This document shows positions 8,414-16,093 of a stretch of DNA of 30,305 nucleotides, one piece after another; position 1 is the first letter of the stretch; each line of letters starts with the position of its first letter. The notes under the pieces are model-generated. The model saw only the letters and a program-made list of their open reading frames with translations. It did no database searches and was not told where the DNA came from. The stretch comes from Oscillospiraceae bacterium (GTDB lineage Bacteria; Bacillota; Clostridia; Oscillospirales; Ruminococcaceae). The stretch lies in contig JAFUWP010000033.1 in NCBI GenBank assembly GCA_017483405.1, forward strand, positions 1 to 30,305. The letters are read 5' to 3'. A program made the translations under genes and the position numbers.

Positions 8414-10036
8414 ATGAAAAAACAGTCTTTTTTACAAGGCTCTCTGCTGCTGACCATCTCGGCCGTATTTGCCAAATTATGCGGTGCGATGTTCAAGCTG
8501 CCGCTGACGGCTCTGCTCGGAGGCACGGGCATGGGATATTTCAGCTGTGCTTACGGATTGTTTCTGCCGATATATGCTGTTCTGGTAACAGGGCTTTCCA
8601 CGGCTGTTGCGAAACCTGTTGCCGATTTCATCGGAAAAAACAAATCTGCCTGTGCTCTCAAAATCCGCAGAACAGCCAGATTTTTATGTCTCTTTATGGG
8701 ACTTGCCGGCATGACCGGTGCTCTGCTTTCCGCGAAAGCCTTCACCATCCGGACGGCCGGCACTATGGAGGCATTTCCGGCCGTACTCGCGATGACTCCG
8801 GCGATATTGTTCTGCTGTCTGACCGCTGTCGAACGCGGCTATTATGAAGGCCTCTGCTCTATGACTCCTACGGCAGTTTCTCAGGCTGTCGAAGCCGTTA
8901 TCAAACTGACTGCCGGACTGCTTTTCTGTCATTTCTTCCTGAATACAGATATTTCTTTCCTGAATCGCTATACTCCGGAAAGCCGCGGCGCATTCGGCGC
9001 AGTACTCGGTGTAACGCTTTCCACCGGCGCAGGATGGCTCTATCTGGTTATCCGGAATCAGTTTCGGAAACAAGATGCACTCTCCCATGAAATTCCGCCT
9101 TCTTCGGGAAGAATTATTAAATTATTATTTAGAATCATGATTCCGGCCGCACTCGGCGCACTCGTGACAAATCTCACATCCCTGACTGATTTGTTCACCA
9201 TGATGAATGCATTTTCTAAAATGCTCGCATCCAGCCCCGAAATCTTCTATCAGAAAGCGAATCTTTCCAAAGAGATTCCTGCTGAACAAGCTTCGGCATT
9301 CGTTTACGGCTCATTTATGGGTTTATCCGTGACGGTTTTCAATCTCGTGCCGTCACTGACAAATATGCTCGCCAAGAGCGTTCTGCCCTGTACCGCGCAG
9401 GCATGGTCTTCCGGCAATCATCAGCAGGCATCACGCTATGCAAGACAAGTTCTCATCCTTACCGGACTGATTGCCATCCCTGCCGGATGCGGTATCTTTG
9501 CGCTTTCTGATGGCATTCTTGCCTTTCTGTTCGCCGGAAGAACTGCCGAAATCCGGACGGCGGTTTCGGGTCTGCGGTATCTCTCCTTCGGCTTGATATG
9601 CCTTTGTCTTGCATTTCCGATATTCAGTCTTCTTCAGGCAATCGGCAGAGAAGACCTCCCTGTCAAAATCATGATTCCGGCGATTCTGGTGAAAATCCTC
9701 TGCAATCTGATTCTGATTCCTCATTTCTGCACCGCCGGTGCATCCGTTTCTACAAGCCTGTGCTATTTCCTGATTCTGATGCTTTCTCTTATCTGCCTGA
9801 AAAAAGAACTCGGTCAGTCCATCGCAATTGCCAAGCCCTTATTTTTCCAGTTCTGGGGCGGTATTCTCTGTGCCGGAACAGCATGGCTCTGTTATGACAG
9901 ACTTCTGTTTTTCTTCCCTCAGAGAATCACCTTTCTGATTTCCATCCTCTTTGCCGTGATGGTTTATCTTGCCGTCCTGCTACTGACCTGCCGGAATGAC
10001 CTGAAAGAATTTCTGACACAAAATCATCTTTCCTGA
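8414..10036 (+). CDS. SpoVB/MurJ-type lipid flippase (MVF/polysaccharide transporter)
   Basis: A 540-aa polytopic membrane protein with about 14 predicted helices, starting MKKQSFLQGSLLLTISAVFAKLCGAMFKLPLTALLGGTGMG-like, the typical N-terminus of the SpoVB/YtgP/YkvU branch of the multidrug/oligosaccharidyl-lipid/polysaccharide (MOP) exporters. These proteins flip lipid-linked cell-envelope precursors; members act in sporulation or peptidoglycan export. GAAAGGAG is 8 bases before the ATG. It is divergent from the aminotransferase and appears monocistronic; I saw no clear terminator after it. The specific substrate and the exact subfamily cannot be decided by eye. Confidence 0.85.
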   Translation: MKKQSFLQGSLLLTISAVFAKLCGAMFKLPLTALLGGTGMGYFSCAYGLFLPIYAVLVTGLSTAVAKPVADFIGKNKSACALKIRRTARFLCLFMGLAGMTGALLSAKAFTIRTAGTMEAFPAVLAMTPAILFCCLTAVERGYYEGLCSMTPTAVSQAVEAVIKLTAGLLFCHFFLNTDISFLNRYTPESRGAFGAVLGVTLSTGAGWLYLVIRNQFRKQDALSHEIPPSSGRIIKLLFRIMIPAALGALVTNLTSLTDLFTMMNAFSKMLASSPEIFYQKANLSKEIPAEQASAFVYGSFMGLSVTVFNLVPSLTNMLAKSVLPCTAQAWSSGNHQQASRYARQVLILTGLIAIPAGCGIFALSDGILAFLFAGRTAEIRTAVSGLRYLSFGLICLCLAFPIFSLLQAIGREDLPVKIMIPAILVKILCNLILIPHFCTAGASVSTSLCYFLILMLSLICLKKELGQSIAIAKPLFFQFWGGILCAGTAWLCYDRLLFFFPQRITFLISILFAVMVYLAVLLLTCRNDLKEFLTQNHLS

Positions 10037-10127
10037 ACTTTTTTCTGCACCGACTTATCAATAAAAACGCCAAAAAAACTTATTTTTTATCAATATCGCT
10101 GATTTTTATTCAGGAGTTAAATTTTTC

Positions 10128-10156
10128 TTGACAATCGGTTTTGAATATGCTAAGAT
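10128..10156 (+). promoter_or_regulatory. Promoter of the hydrogenase-like gene
   Basis: TTGACA (10128-10133), 17-bp spacer, TAAGAT (10151-10156). The predicted transcription start (near 10163) falls inside an inverted repeat at 10162-10182. Confidence 0.8.
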
Positions 10157-10161
10157 TTAAT

Positions 10162-10182
10162 ATGTTAAAAAACTATTAACAT
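10162..10182 (+). promoter_or_regulatory. Inverted repeat at the transcription start, possible redox-regulator operator
   Basis: ATGTTAA (10162-10168) and TTAACAT (10176-10182) form a perfect inverted repeat with a 7-base centre, right after the -10 box. The half site resembles that of the NADH-responsive repressor Rex (TTGTTAA-N4-TTAACAA), but the spacing is 7 rather than 4, so the Rex link is weak. It could also simply be a start-proximal RNA hairpin. Confidence 0.35.
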
Positions 10183-10230
10183 TTTGCTGTGAAAGAAATT
10201 TTTTTGAATTCTAAAAAGGAGAAGTCAGCA

Positions 10231-12009
10231 ATGGAGATTATTACAGTAGACGAAAATCATTGTGTCGGATGCAATGCCTGCGTCCGTGTCTGTCCCGTTC
10301 ATGCCAATATCACCAGACTGAAAGAAGATACTACTGATGAATTTATCACAACCATCGACCCCAATGCCTGCATCAACTGCGGTGAATGTGTTAAAATCTG
10401 CCGCCATAATGCCAGAAACTATCACGACCATATTGATACGTTCGCAGAGTACTTTGAAAGCAAAAAAGAAATGATTCTTATCGCTGCCCCCTCTATCCGC
10501 ACCAGCTTTCCGGATGGTACTTGGAAAACTCTGCTCTCTCTGCTCAGAATGCACGGAAACTGCCGTATCTATGATGTCGGATTCGGTGCTGATATATGCT
10601 CTTATGTCTATAACAAGTATATGACAGAACACCCAAGCAAAAAAATCATCACCCAGCCATGTCCTGCCGTTGTCAACTACATCCAGAAATATAAGCCCGA
10701 ACTGCTTTCCTATCTTTCCCCCGTCCTCAGTCCGGCCGGATGCCTTTCTGTATGGCTCAAAAAATATCAGCATGAAACCGCCCCGATTTTTATGCTCTCC
10801 CCCTGCATCGCCAAAACCAGCGAGGCCGAACGCGAAGGCTTCTATGATTATAACGTCACCTTCCGGAATCTCGCAAAATATATGGATAAACACAAGGCTG
10901 ACCTCAATCAGCTCGAAGATTTTGAATTCGATGCGAAAGAAGGCACTATCGGCAGAATGTATCCCATGCCCTCCGGTCTGAAACAGACTATGCTTATGCT
11001 GAATCCTTCGCTTGTTATCCGTAATACCGAAGGAATTCAGGATTTATACCCCAGTCTTGACCGCTACGAACAAACCCCCGATGCTAAAAAACCCGATATT
11101 CTTGATGTGCTCAACTGCCGTCACGGTTGCAACTGCGGTACGGCTCTCCCCGAAGAAGAAACCTCTCTGCTCGAAGTCGAACAGGTGATGAATACCATCA
11201 TGGAAGACAGTGTCAGCGAAACCGCCGGCGGTTTTCTCGGAATCGGCAAGTTCAAGCAGTTCAAGGAATTTGAAAAAACACTCCGTACAGAAGATTTTAT
11301 GACAAGCTACAAAGACGAAAGCATTCACCGACCCAGCCTCACAATGCAGGAATATGAAGAAATCTTCACGCAGATGCATAAACATGACCCTGCCTCCCAT
11401 AATCTCACCTGTGGTGCATGTGGTTACAGTCAGTGCCGTGATATGGCTTATGCAATTCATTATCATCTGAATGTCAAGGAAAACTGCTTCGATTATCTCA
11501 AAAAGCGCATGAAGGACGAATATAGCGAATTACAGGAAAAATATAATACCCTTCTTGTGGAAACAGGTCATGAACCTATCGAACTGCCTAAGAAAGAAAC
11601 CCAGTCTCAGCAGACAGCAAGTCAGAATATCACATCCGCACCGATGCCGTATCCCAATTCTGCACATTATCAGAATCCTGTTCAGTATTCCAGTCAGGGC
11701 AGTAATCCGCTGAATCCGAATCCTTATCCCAATCCCAATCAGTATCCGAATGTGATGCCATATCCTGCACCTGCACCCTATCCAATGCAGACTCCTATGG
11801 TTACTCCCGTTCAGAATCCTGCTCCTATGCCCGTGCAGATGCCTATGCCTGCCCCCGTGCAAGCACCTGTCCAGACTCTCAATCAGTATGCGGCGATGAA
11901 TCCTGTTCAATATCAGTACGGAAATTCCGGACAAGCTCCCGTTCAGAATCCGAATCCTTATGCTCCTCAGCCTAACCAGTATATCCCTGACCCTGATAAA
12001 AAATTCTGA
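10231..12009 (+). CDS. [FeFe]-hydrogenase-like iron-sulfur protein, probably sensory, with Pro/Asn/Gln-rich tail
   Basis: A 592-aa cytoplasmic protein. Two ferredoxin-type [4Fe-4S] motifs come first (Cys 11/14/17/21 and 47/50/53/57), then a hydrogenase large-subunit domain (about 80-320). The four H-cluster-type cysteines are present: TQPCP (C144), SPCIAK (C192) and NCRHGC (C296, C300). In motif 1 the canonical TSCCP is TQPCP, so the Cys that relays protons in catalytic enzymes is replaced by Pro143. An additional cluster motif follows (C394, C397, C402, C419). Residues about 455-592 are a low-complexity tail of repeated PYPNP/PVQ units. This order fits the poorly understood sensory/HsfB-like [FeFe] group rather than an H2-evolving enzyme. 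The start is ATG at 10231 with AAGGAG upstream; an upstream in-frame GTG at 10189 is not needed. Confidence 0.85.
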   Translation: MEIITVDENHCVGCNACVRVCPVHANITRLKEDTTDEFITTIDPNACINCGECVKICRHNARNYHDHIDTFAEYFESKKEMILIAAPSIRTSFPDGTWKTLLSLLRMHGNCRIYDVGFGADICSYVYNKYMTEHPSKKIITQPCPAVVNYIQKYKPELLSYLSPVLSPAGCLSVWLKKYQHETAPIFMLSPCIAKTSEAEREGFYDYNVTFRNLAKYMDKHKADLNQLEDFEFDAKEGTIGRMYPMPSGLKQTMLMLNPSLVIRNTEGIQDLYPSLDRYEQTPDAKKPDILDVLNCRHGCNCGTALPEEETSLLEVEQVMNTIMEDSVSETAGGFLGIGKFKQFKEFEKTLRTEDFMTSYKDESIHRPSLTMQEYEEIFTQMHKHDPASHNLTCGACGYSQCRDMAYAIHYHLNVKENCFDYLKKRMKDEYSELQEKYNTLLVETGHEPIELPKKETQSQQTASQNITSAPMPYPNSAHYQNPVQYSSQGSNPLNPNPYPNPNQYPNVMPYPAPAPYPMQTPMVTPVQNPAPMPVQMPMPAPVQAPVQTLNQYAAMNPVQYQYGNSGQAPVQNPNPYAPQPNQYIPDPDKKF

Positions 12010-12018
12010 TTTTTCTTT

Positions 12019-12056
12019 CCCTGCTTTCCTCAACGAAAGCAGGGATTTATTTTTTC
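12019..12056 (+). terminator. Terminator after the hydrogenase-like gene
   Basis: A perfect 10-bp stem (12019-12028 with 12035-12044) and a 6-nt loop are followed by a T-rich tail, 10 bases after the stop codon. Confidence 0.85.
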
Positions 12057-12061
12057 TTTGC

Positions 12062-12090
12062 TTGACATCATTCGCAAAACAGTGTATAAT
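12062..12090 (+). promoter_or_regulatory. Consensus promoter of the EAL-domain gene
   Basis: TTGACA (12062-12067), 17-bp spacer, TATAAT (12085-12090): a fully consensus promoter. It sets transcription to start near 12097, which rules out start codons before that point. Confidence 0.9.
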
Positions 12091-12138
12091 AATAGCAAGC
12101 ATCAACTATTTATTTTTCCATCACCAGAAAGGAGCTTT

Positions 12139-14097
12139 ATGATAATTCTTAATGATTTGAACCTCGGACTCAGTATTTCCGCTTTTCTGGTATGTATGTG
12201 CAATCTGCTGTTCACCGGACTTGACAGACGCGTCACAAAACCTCAGAATAAAATCTATATCTCTATGATGATGTTGCATTCTGCCAGCGCACTCTGCGGA
12301 ATTGCCGCTTTCCTCGCCGAGAAAAACAAACTGCTTTCCGATTCCGCTTTCCATACGCTCGAATTGTCCAGATATATCTATTTCCTGACACATTCCCTTC
12401 TTGCACCGTCCTTTTTCTGCTATATCTCGCTGGTTATCGGACGTTCCGTCAACTGGAAAATCCATTACTCCCAGTTCCGGACAAAGCGCAGTCTGATGCT
12501 GGATGTCTTTCTTAATGCTTCATGGCTCGCTATGGAACTGATAATTATCCTCAATCCGCTTCTGCATTGGACATGGTATTTCGATAACTCCCGTACATTC
12601 CAGAGAGAATGGGGCGAAATTGTTTTATATATCCAGTCCGCTGTGTGGATGATAGGCTCATTCGTCATGGTCATGCGTTCTTGGAATATCCTCTCCCAGA
12701 ACCGCAAACGCTCCTTTGCTGTCTGCTATATGCTCGTCATCACCGGCATTGTGATTCAGCTCGTTTTCCCTCAGCTCTATATTGAACTCCTTATGGAAGC
12801 CCTCGGCTTTACTGGTGTGCTCCTTTTCATCGAAAACGAGGACGACCGCCGAGATGTCGCTCTGGATGTCTATAATTCTGCGGCCTTCTCACTCGATGTC
12901 TCCGCCGCCCTCAGAAATAAAATCCCTGTGAAACTCATTATCGTTCGGGATGTCAGATTCAACCGCACTGCAAATCCCATGCTCCGCGGAAAAACTGACA
13001 ATCATTGTTTCCGCCGTGCTGTTGCCGATTATCTCGGCACAAAAATTCAGAAATATTATATCTACAATATCGGACATAAAGCCTTTGCCCTCACCGTCTA
13101 CCGCACTGCCGATGCCGAAGCTATTGCAGAGGAAATCTCCGAACGATTCCGGAAACCATGGAAAATTGACGAAACAGATGTTTATCTCAAAGCCTCCGTG
13201 ATGCTCGTTTCCCTTCCCGAACGCGCTCAGAATATCGCCGATATTCTCTATATCGCAGAATGTCCCATCCCCGAAAAATTTCAGAATCAGGTCATGCAGG
13301 GCAGTGACCTTGACTGGATTATCCGCTATTCCACGGTGGAATCCGCTGTCACAAGAGGCCTCAAGGAAGGCAGTTTTGAAGTCTATTATCAGCCGACTTA
13401 TTACATCAACAAACATCCCTTTGGCGCAGAAGCCCTGCTCCGGATGCATGACAGTCAGCTCGGCAATATCTATCCTGATGAATTTATCCCTATTGCTGAA
13501 AAACTCGGCATTATTGATGAAATTGATGATTTCGTCCTCCGGCAGGTATGCAGACTTCTTTCCACCGGTGTTCCGCAGAAATATGGCATCGAGCATATCA
13601 ATGTCAATCTTTCTGTTCTGGAGTGCATGAAAGAAGGCTTTGCAGAACACATCATCAGCATTGTGGAGAATTCCGGCGCGGATAAGCATCATATCAGCTT
13701 CGAGATTACCGAATCCGTTGCCCCGAAAGATTATCACCATCTGGAAGAAGTCATCGAAAAGCTTAAACAGGCCGGTTTCATGTTCTATATTGATGACTTC
13801 GGAACAGGCTTTTCCAATCTGAATGCCCTGTTCAGTCTTGAAGCCGATGTCATCAAGATTGATAAAAGTGTTCTCTGGGGTGCTGAAAAAAGTGAACTCG
13901 GCATGGTACTCCTGAAAAGTACTGTCGAAATGGTCAGGGATATGCATAAGAAAACCCTTGCCGAAGGTGTCGAAACCGAAGCGCAGATTCAGATTCTCGA
14001 ACATCTCGGATGTGATTACTTACAGGGCTATTACTTCTCGAAACCCGTTCCCGAACAGGATTTTTTGTCTGTTATTGACAAAATGCATCAGATATAA
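12139..14097 (+). CDS. Membrane-bound EAL-domain cyclic di-GMP phosphodiesterase
   Basis: A 652-aa protein. The N-terminal 230 residues form about seven membrane helices (a sensory module). Residues about 240-385 resemble a degenerate GGDEF fold; GHKAFAL stands where GG(D/E)EF would be, so no cyclase activity is expected. The EAL domain (about 400-650) keeps all catalytic residues I looked for: EALLR (431-435), N490, FEITES (E522), DDFGTG (552-557), K573, E609 in AEGVET and Q629. It should hydrolyse c-di-GMP to pGpG. The start ATG at 12139 has GAAAGGAG upstream and lies downstream of the consensus promoter; earlier in-frame codons lie before or at the transcription start. It follows the hydrogenase-like gene but has its own promoter. 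Confidence 0.92.
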   Translation: MIILNDLNLGLSISAFLVCMCNLLFTGLDRRVTKPQNKIYISMMMLHSASALCGIAAFLAEKNKLLSDSAFHTLELSRYIYFLTHSLLAPSFFCYISLVIGRSVNWKIHYSQFRTKRSLMLDVFLNASWLAMELIIILNPLLHWTWYFDNSRTFQREWGEIVLYIQSAVWMIGSFVMVMRSWNILSQNRKRSFAVCYMLVITGIVIQLVFPQLYIELLMEALGFTGVLLFIENEDDRRDVALDVYNSAAFSLDVSAALRNKIPVKLIIVRDVRFNRTANPMLRGKTDNHCFRRAVADYLGTKIQKYYIYNIGHKAFALTVYRTADAEAIAEEISERFRKPWKIDETDVYLKASVMLVSLPERAQNIADILYIAECPIPEKFQNQVMQGSDLDWIIRYSTVESAVTRGLKEGSFEVYYQPTYYINKHPFGAEALLRMHDSQLGNIYPDEFIPIAEKLGIIDEIDDFVLRQVCRLLSTGVPQKYGIEHINVNLSVLECMKEGFAEHIISIVENSGADKHHISFEITESVAPKDYHHLEEVIEKLKQAGFMFYIDDFGTGFSNLNALFSLEADVIKIDKSVLWGAEKSELGMVLLKSTVEMVRDMHKKTLAEGVETEAQIQILEHLGCDYLQGYYFSKPVPEQDFLSVIDKMHQI

Positions 14098-14107
14098 CAT
14101 ATTCTCA

Positions 14108-14141
14108 AAAGGCAGGAAAGCTCATTTCCTGCCTTTCTTTT
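14108..14141 (+). terminator. Terminator after the EAL-domain gene
   Basis: A 12-bp stem (14108-14119 with 14125-14136) and a 5-nt loop are followed by CTTTT. Confidence 0.85.
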
Positions 14142-14173
14142 CGTACACCCGTTCAAGCTTTTTGCGTTTTGCC

Positions 14174-14203
14174 TTGACAAGTCCCGTTCCGGTGTGGTAT
14201 ACT
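14174..14203 (+). promoter_or_regulatory. Promoter of ispD-ispF
   Basis: TTGACA (14174-14179), 18-bp spacer, TATACT (14198-14203). Confidence 0.8.
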
Positions 14204-14253
14204 TATTTATATAGAACTTTATCTATCACTCCTGAAAGTAAGGTGAATTTTTT

Positions 14254-14928
14254 ATGCCGGATACTTCCGTGATTCTCGTCTGTGCCGGAAATGCCTCCCG
14301 TATGGGCGGAATCAATAAAATCCTGATGCCCCTTAAAGATACTACTGTTATCGGCGTTTGTATGTCCGCATTCCAGAACTGCCTTGATGTCGCTGAAATT
14401 ATCATCGTCACCAAAGAGGAAAATTTTCAGCCCATTCAGAAAATCGCCGATGATTTGCATATCTCTAAATTAGCCCATATCACCACCGGCGGAGATACCC
14501 GTCAGCAAAGTGTGATGCAGGGGCTTAAATTAGTCTCTAAAGATTCCAGCTACATCGCCGTGCATGACGGCGCGCGTCCGCTTGTCAAAACCGAACATAT
14601 CTCCAGCGTCATCCATGATGCCAGAGTCTTCGGCGGTGCGACACTCGGCGTTCCCGTTAAGGATACCATCAAAGTCGTTGACGGCGGACTGATTACCGAT
14701 ACTCCCCCCAGAGCCTCCCTCTGGATTACCCAGACTCCGCAGGTATTCCGGAAACGACTCTACTTTGAAGCTGTCGATTTCGCTCTCGAACATCATCTTG
14801 ATTTTACTGATGACTGTCAGCTTGTCGAAGCTGTCGGCGGTAAAATCTGCATGACACAGGGAGATTATACTAATATCAAAATCACTACCCCTGAGGACAG
14901 GGAGATTGCAGAGGTGCTGTTATCATGA
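14254..14928 (+). CDS. ispD: 2-C-methyl-D-erythritol 4-phosphate cytidylyltransferase
   Basis: A 224-aa enzyme of the non-mevalonate isoprenoid (MEP) pathway; it joins CTP and MEP to CDP-ME. The nucleotide-binding start VILVCAGNASRMGG with the conserved Lys of INKILMPL, the central GGDTRQQSVMQGL, VHDGARPLV and the C-terminal GDYTNIKITTPEDREIAE are all family signatures. Note CAG in place of the common AAG at the loop; this is a mild variation. AAGGTGA precedes the ATG. The gene overlaps ispF by four bases (ATGA), so the two consecutive-pathway enzymes (IspE excluded) are translationally coupled. Confidence 0.95.
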   Translation: MPDTSVILVCAGNASRMGGINKILMPLKDTTVIGVCMSAFQNCLDVAEIIIVTKEENFQPIQKIADDLHISKLAHITTGGDTRQQSVMQGLKLVSKDSSYIAVHDGARPLVKTEHISSVIHDARVFGGATLGVPVKDTIKVVDGGLITDTPPRASLWITQTPQVFRKRLYFEAVDFALEHHLDFTDDCQLVEAVGGKICMTQGDYTNIKITTPEDREIAEVLLS

Positions 14929-15413
14929 GTAATATCAGAATCGGTCATGGCTATGATGTTCATAAACTTGCTGAAAACAGAGATTTGATTATCGGCGGAG
15001 TTAAAATCCCCCATACGCTCGGATTGTTAGGGCATTCTGATGCAGATGTGCTGTTACATGCCGTTTCGGATGCACTGCTTGGCGCACTCGCACTCGGCGA
15101 CATCGGAAAACATTTCCCCGATACCGACCCGAACTACAAAGGCGCGGACAGCCTGAAATTACTGGCCAAAGTCGTGGAACTCATCGGCGAAAAAGGCTAT
15201 GAAGTCAGCAATCTGGATGCTATCATCATCGCCCAGAAACCGAAACTCGCGCCGTACATCGACCAGATGCGGAAAAATATCGCGGATACCTGTCATGCCG
15301 ATATTTCTCAGGTCAGCGTGAAAGCGACTACAGAAGAACGTCTCGGCTTTACCGGCAGGGAAGAAGGCATCTCCGCGCACTGTGTGGCACTTCTGGAAAG
15401 GAAAGAATCATGA
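14925..15413 (+). CDS. ispF: 2-C-methyl-D-erythritol 2,4-cyclodiphosphate synthase
   Basis: A 162-aa enzyme that cyclises CDP-ME-2-phosphate with release of CMP in the MEP pathway; it works as a trimer with a zinc site. The metal ligands D11 and H13 (GHGYDVHKL) and H45 (DADVLLHAVSDALLGA) are present, as are the GDIGKHFPDTD loop and the C-terminal KATTEERLGFTGREEGI. Length is standard. It overlaps ispD in front and the next small gene behind by four bases each. Confidence 0.96.
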   Translation: MSNIRIGHGYDVHKLAENRDLIIGGVKIPHTLGLLGHSDADVLLHAVSDALLGALALGDIGKHFPDTDPNYKGADSLKLLAKVVELIGEKGYEVSNLDAIIIAQKPKLAPYIDQMRKNIADTCHADISQVSVKATTEERLGFTGREEGISAHCVALLERKES

Positions 15414-15805
15414 CTGAACGGGATGCAAAACTTCTCGCTGAACCCTTTGTGAAAGCTGTCGTCAACTGCATGGCGGACGGGAATTATCAGGATATTCCCC
15501 AGTATGCCGAATTTGAAGTTGATACTGTCGAATTGTTTCAGGAATCCGCCGAAGGCTATCTCGAAATCAATCAGTTATCCCATTTTGACGGCTATGATGT
15601 TCCCTGCAATTTTAATCCGCATTATCAGAACGGAAATGAATATCATAAATTTGAAGTCTTTCTCTGGAAAAATAATAAGGGCTTTTCCGTCGATTATGAT
15701 TTGACGACCAACGGCGATATTAACGACCTCACGCTACAGATGGATTTCTTCTTTCAGGAAGACGGCTCACTGAAAGCCGTTATCACGGATATTCACGTCC
15801 TGTAA
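15410..15805 (+). CDS. Small protein of unknown function coupled to ispF
   Basis: A 131-aa acidic protein, with no signal peptide or membrane helix. It starts MTERDAKLLAEPFVKAVVNCMADGNYQDIPQYAEF-like and continues with aromatic- and Asp-rich beta segments (FEVFLWKNNKGFSVDYDL). I do not recognise the family. The four-base ATGA overlap with ispF shows that it is co-translated with the isoprenoid genes, though a role there is not implied. Its helical N-terminus followed by a beta-sheet is compatible with a small cone-like fold, which is speculation. Confidence 0.75.
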   Translation: MTERDAKLLAEPFVKAVVNCMADGNYQDIPQYAEFEVDTVELFQESAEGYLEINQLSHFDGYDVPCNFNPHYQNGNEYHKFEVFLWKNNKGFSVDYDLTTNGDINDLTLQMDFFFQEDGSLKAVITDIHVL

Positions 15806-15871
15806 TTCTCCCGAAACACTTTCCCCCTACTTATCATATAATATAGTATTATCCTGATAAGAGGTGATACT

Positions 15872-16093
15872 ATGATTTATACAGCCATTCTGCCTTCGGA
15901 AACCTATACTAGAAAGGCACAGAGACTTCTGACCGCAAACGGCTATACCAGTGAAATCATCCGCCTGACAAACCCGAAAGAAGGCTGTCATTTCGGCCTG
16001 AAAATTGTCGGCAAACCAGAGGAAATACAGACGATTCTCAAAAAAGCCGGCATCCCTGTCAGATATTTCGGAAATGAGCGTGACGGATTATGA
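15872..16093 (+). CDS. DUF3343 protein, putative sulfur/selenium carrier
   Basis: A 73-aa protein that matches the DUF3343 type: MIYTAILPSETYTRKAQRLLTANGY, a single Cys (C39) in NPKEGCHFGLKI, and a C-terminal half with KKAGIPVRYF. DUF3343 proteins are proposed Se/S carriers because they often neighbour cysteine desulfurase-like enzymes; here the gene overlaps one by four bases (ATGA). GAGGTGA precedes the ATG, and a TATAAT (15837-15842) with a poor -35 lies upstream. The single Cys would be the persulfide-accepting residue if the carrier idea holds; this is inference. Confidence 0.8.
   Translation: MIYTAILPSETYTRKAQRLLTANGYTSEIIRLTNPKEGCHFGLKIVGKPEEIQTILKKAGIPVRYFGNERDGL

Noticed and set aside
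12889..14004. A 371-codon open frame on the minus strand
   Set aside because: It runs antisense through the EAL-domain gene, which shows all catalytic motifs and a consensus promoter. The antisense frame has no ribosome binding site and is explained by codon composition.
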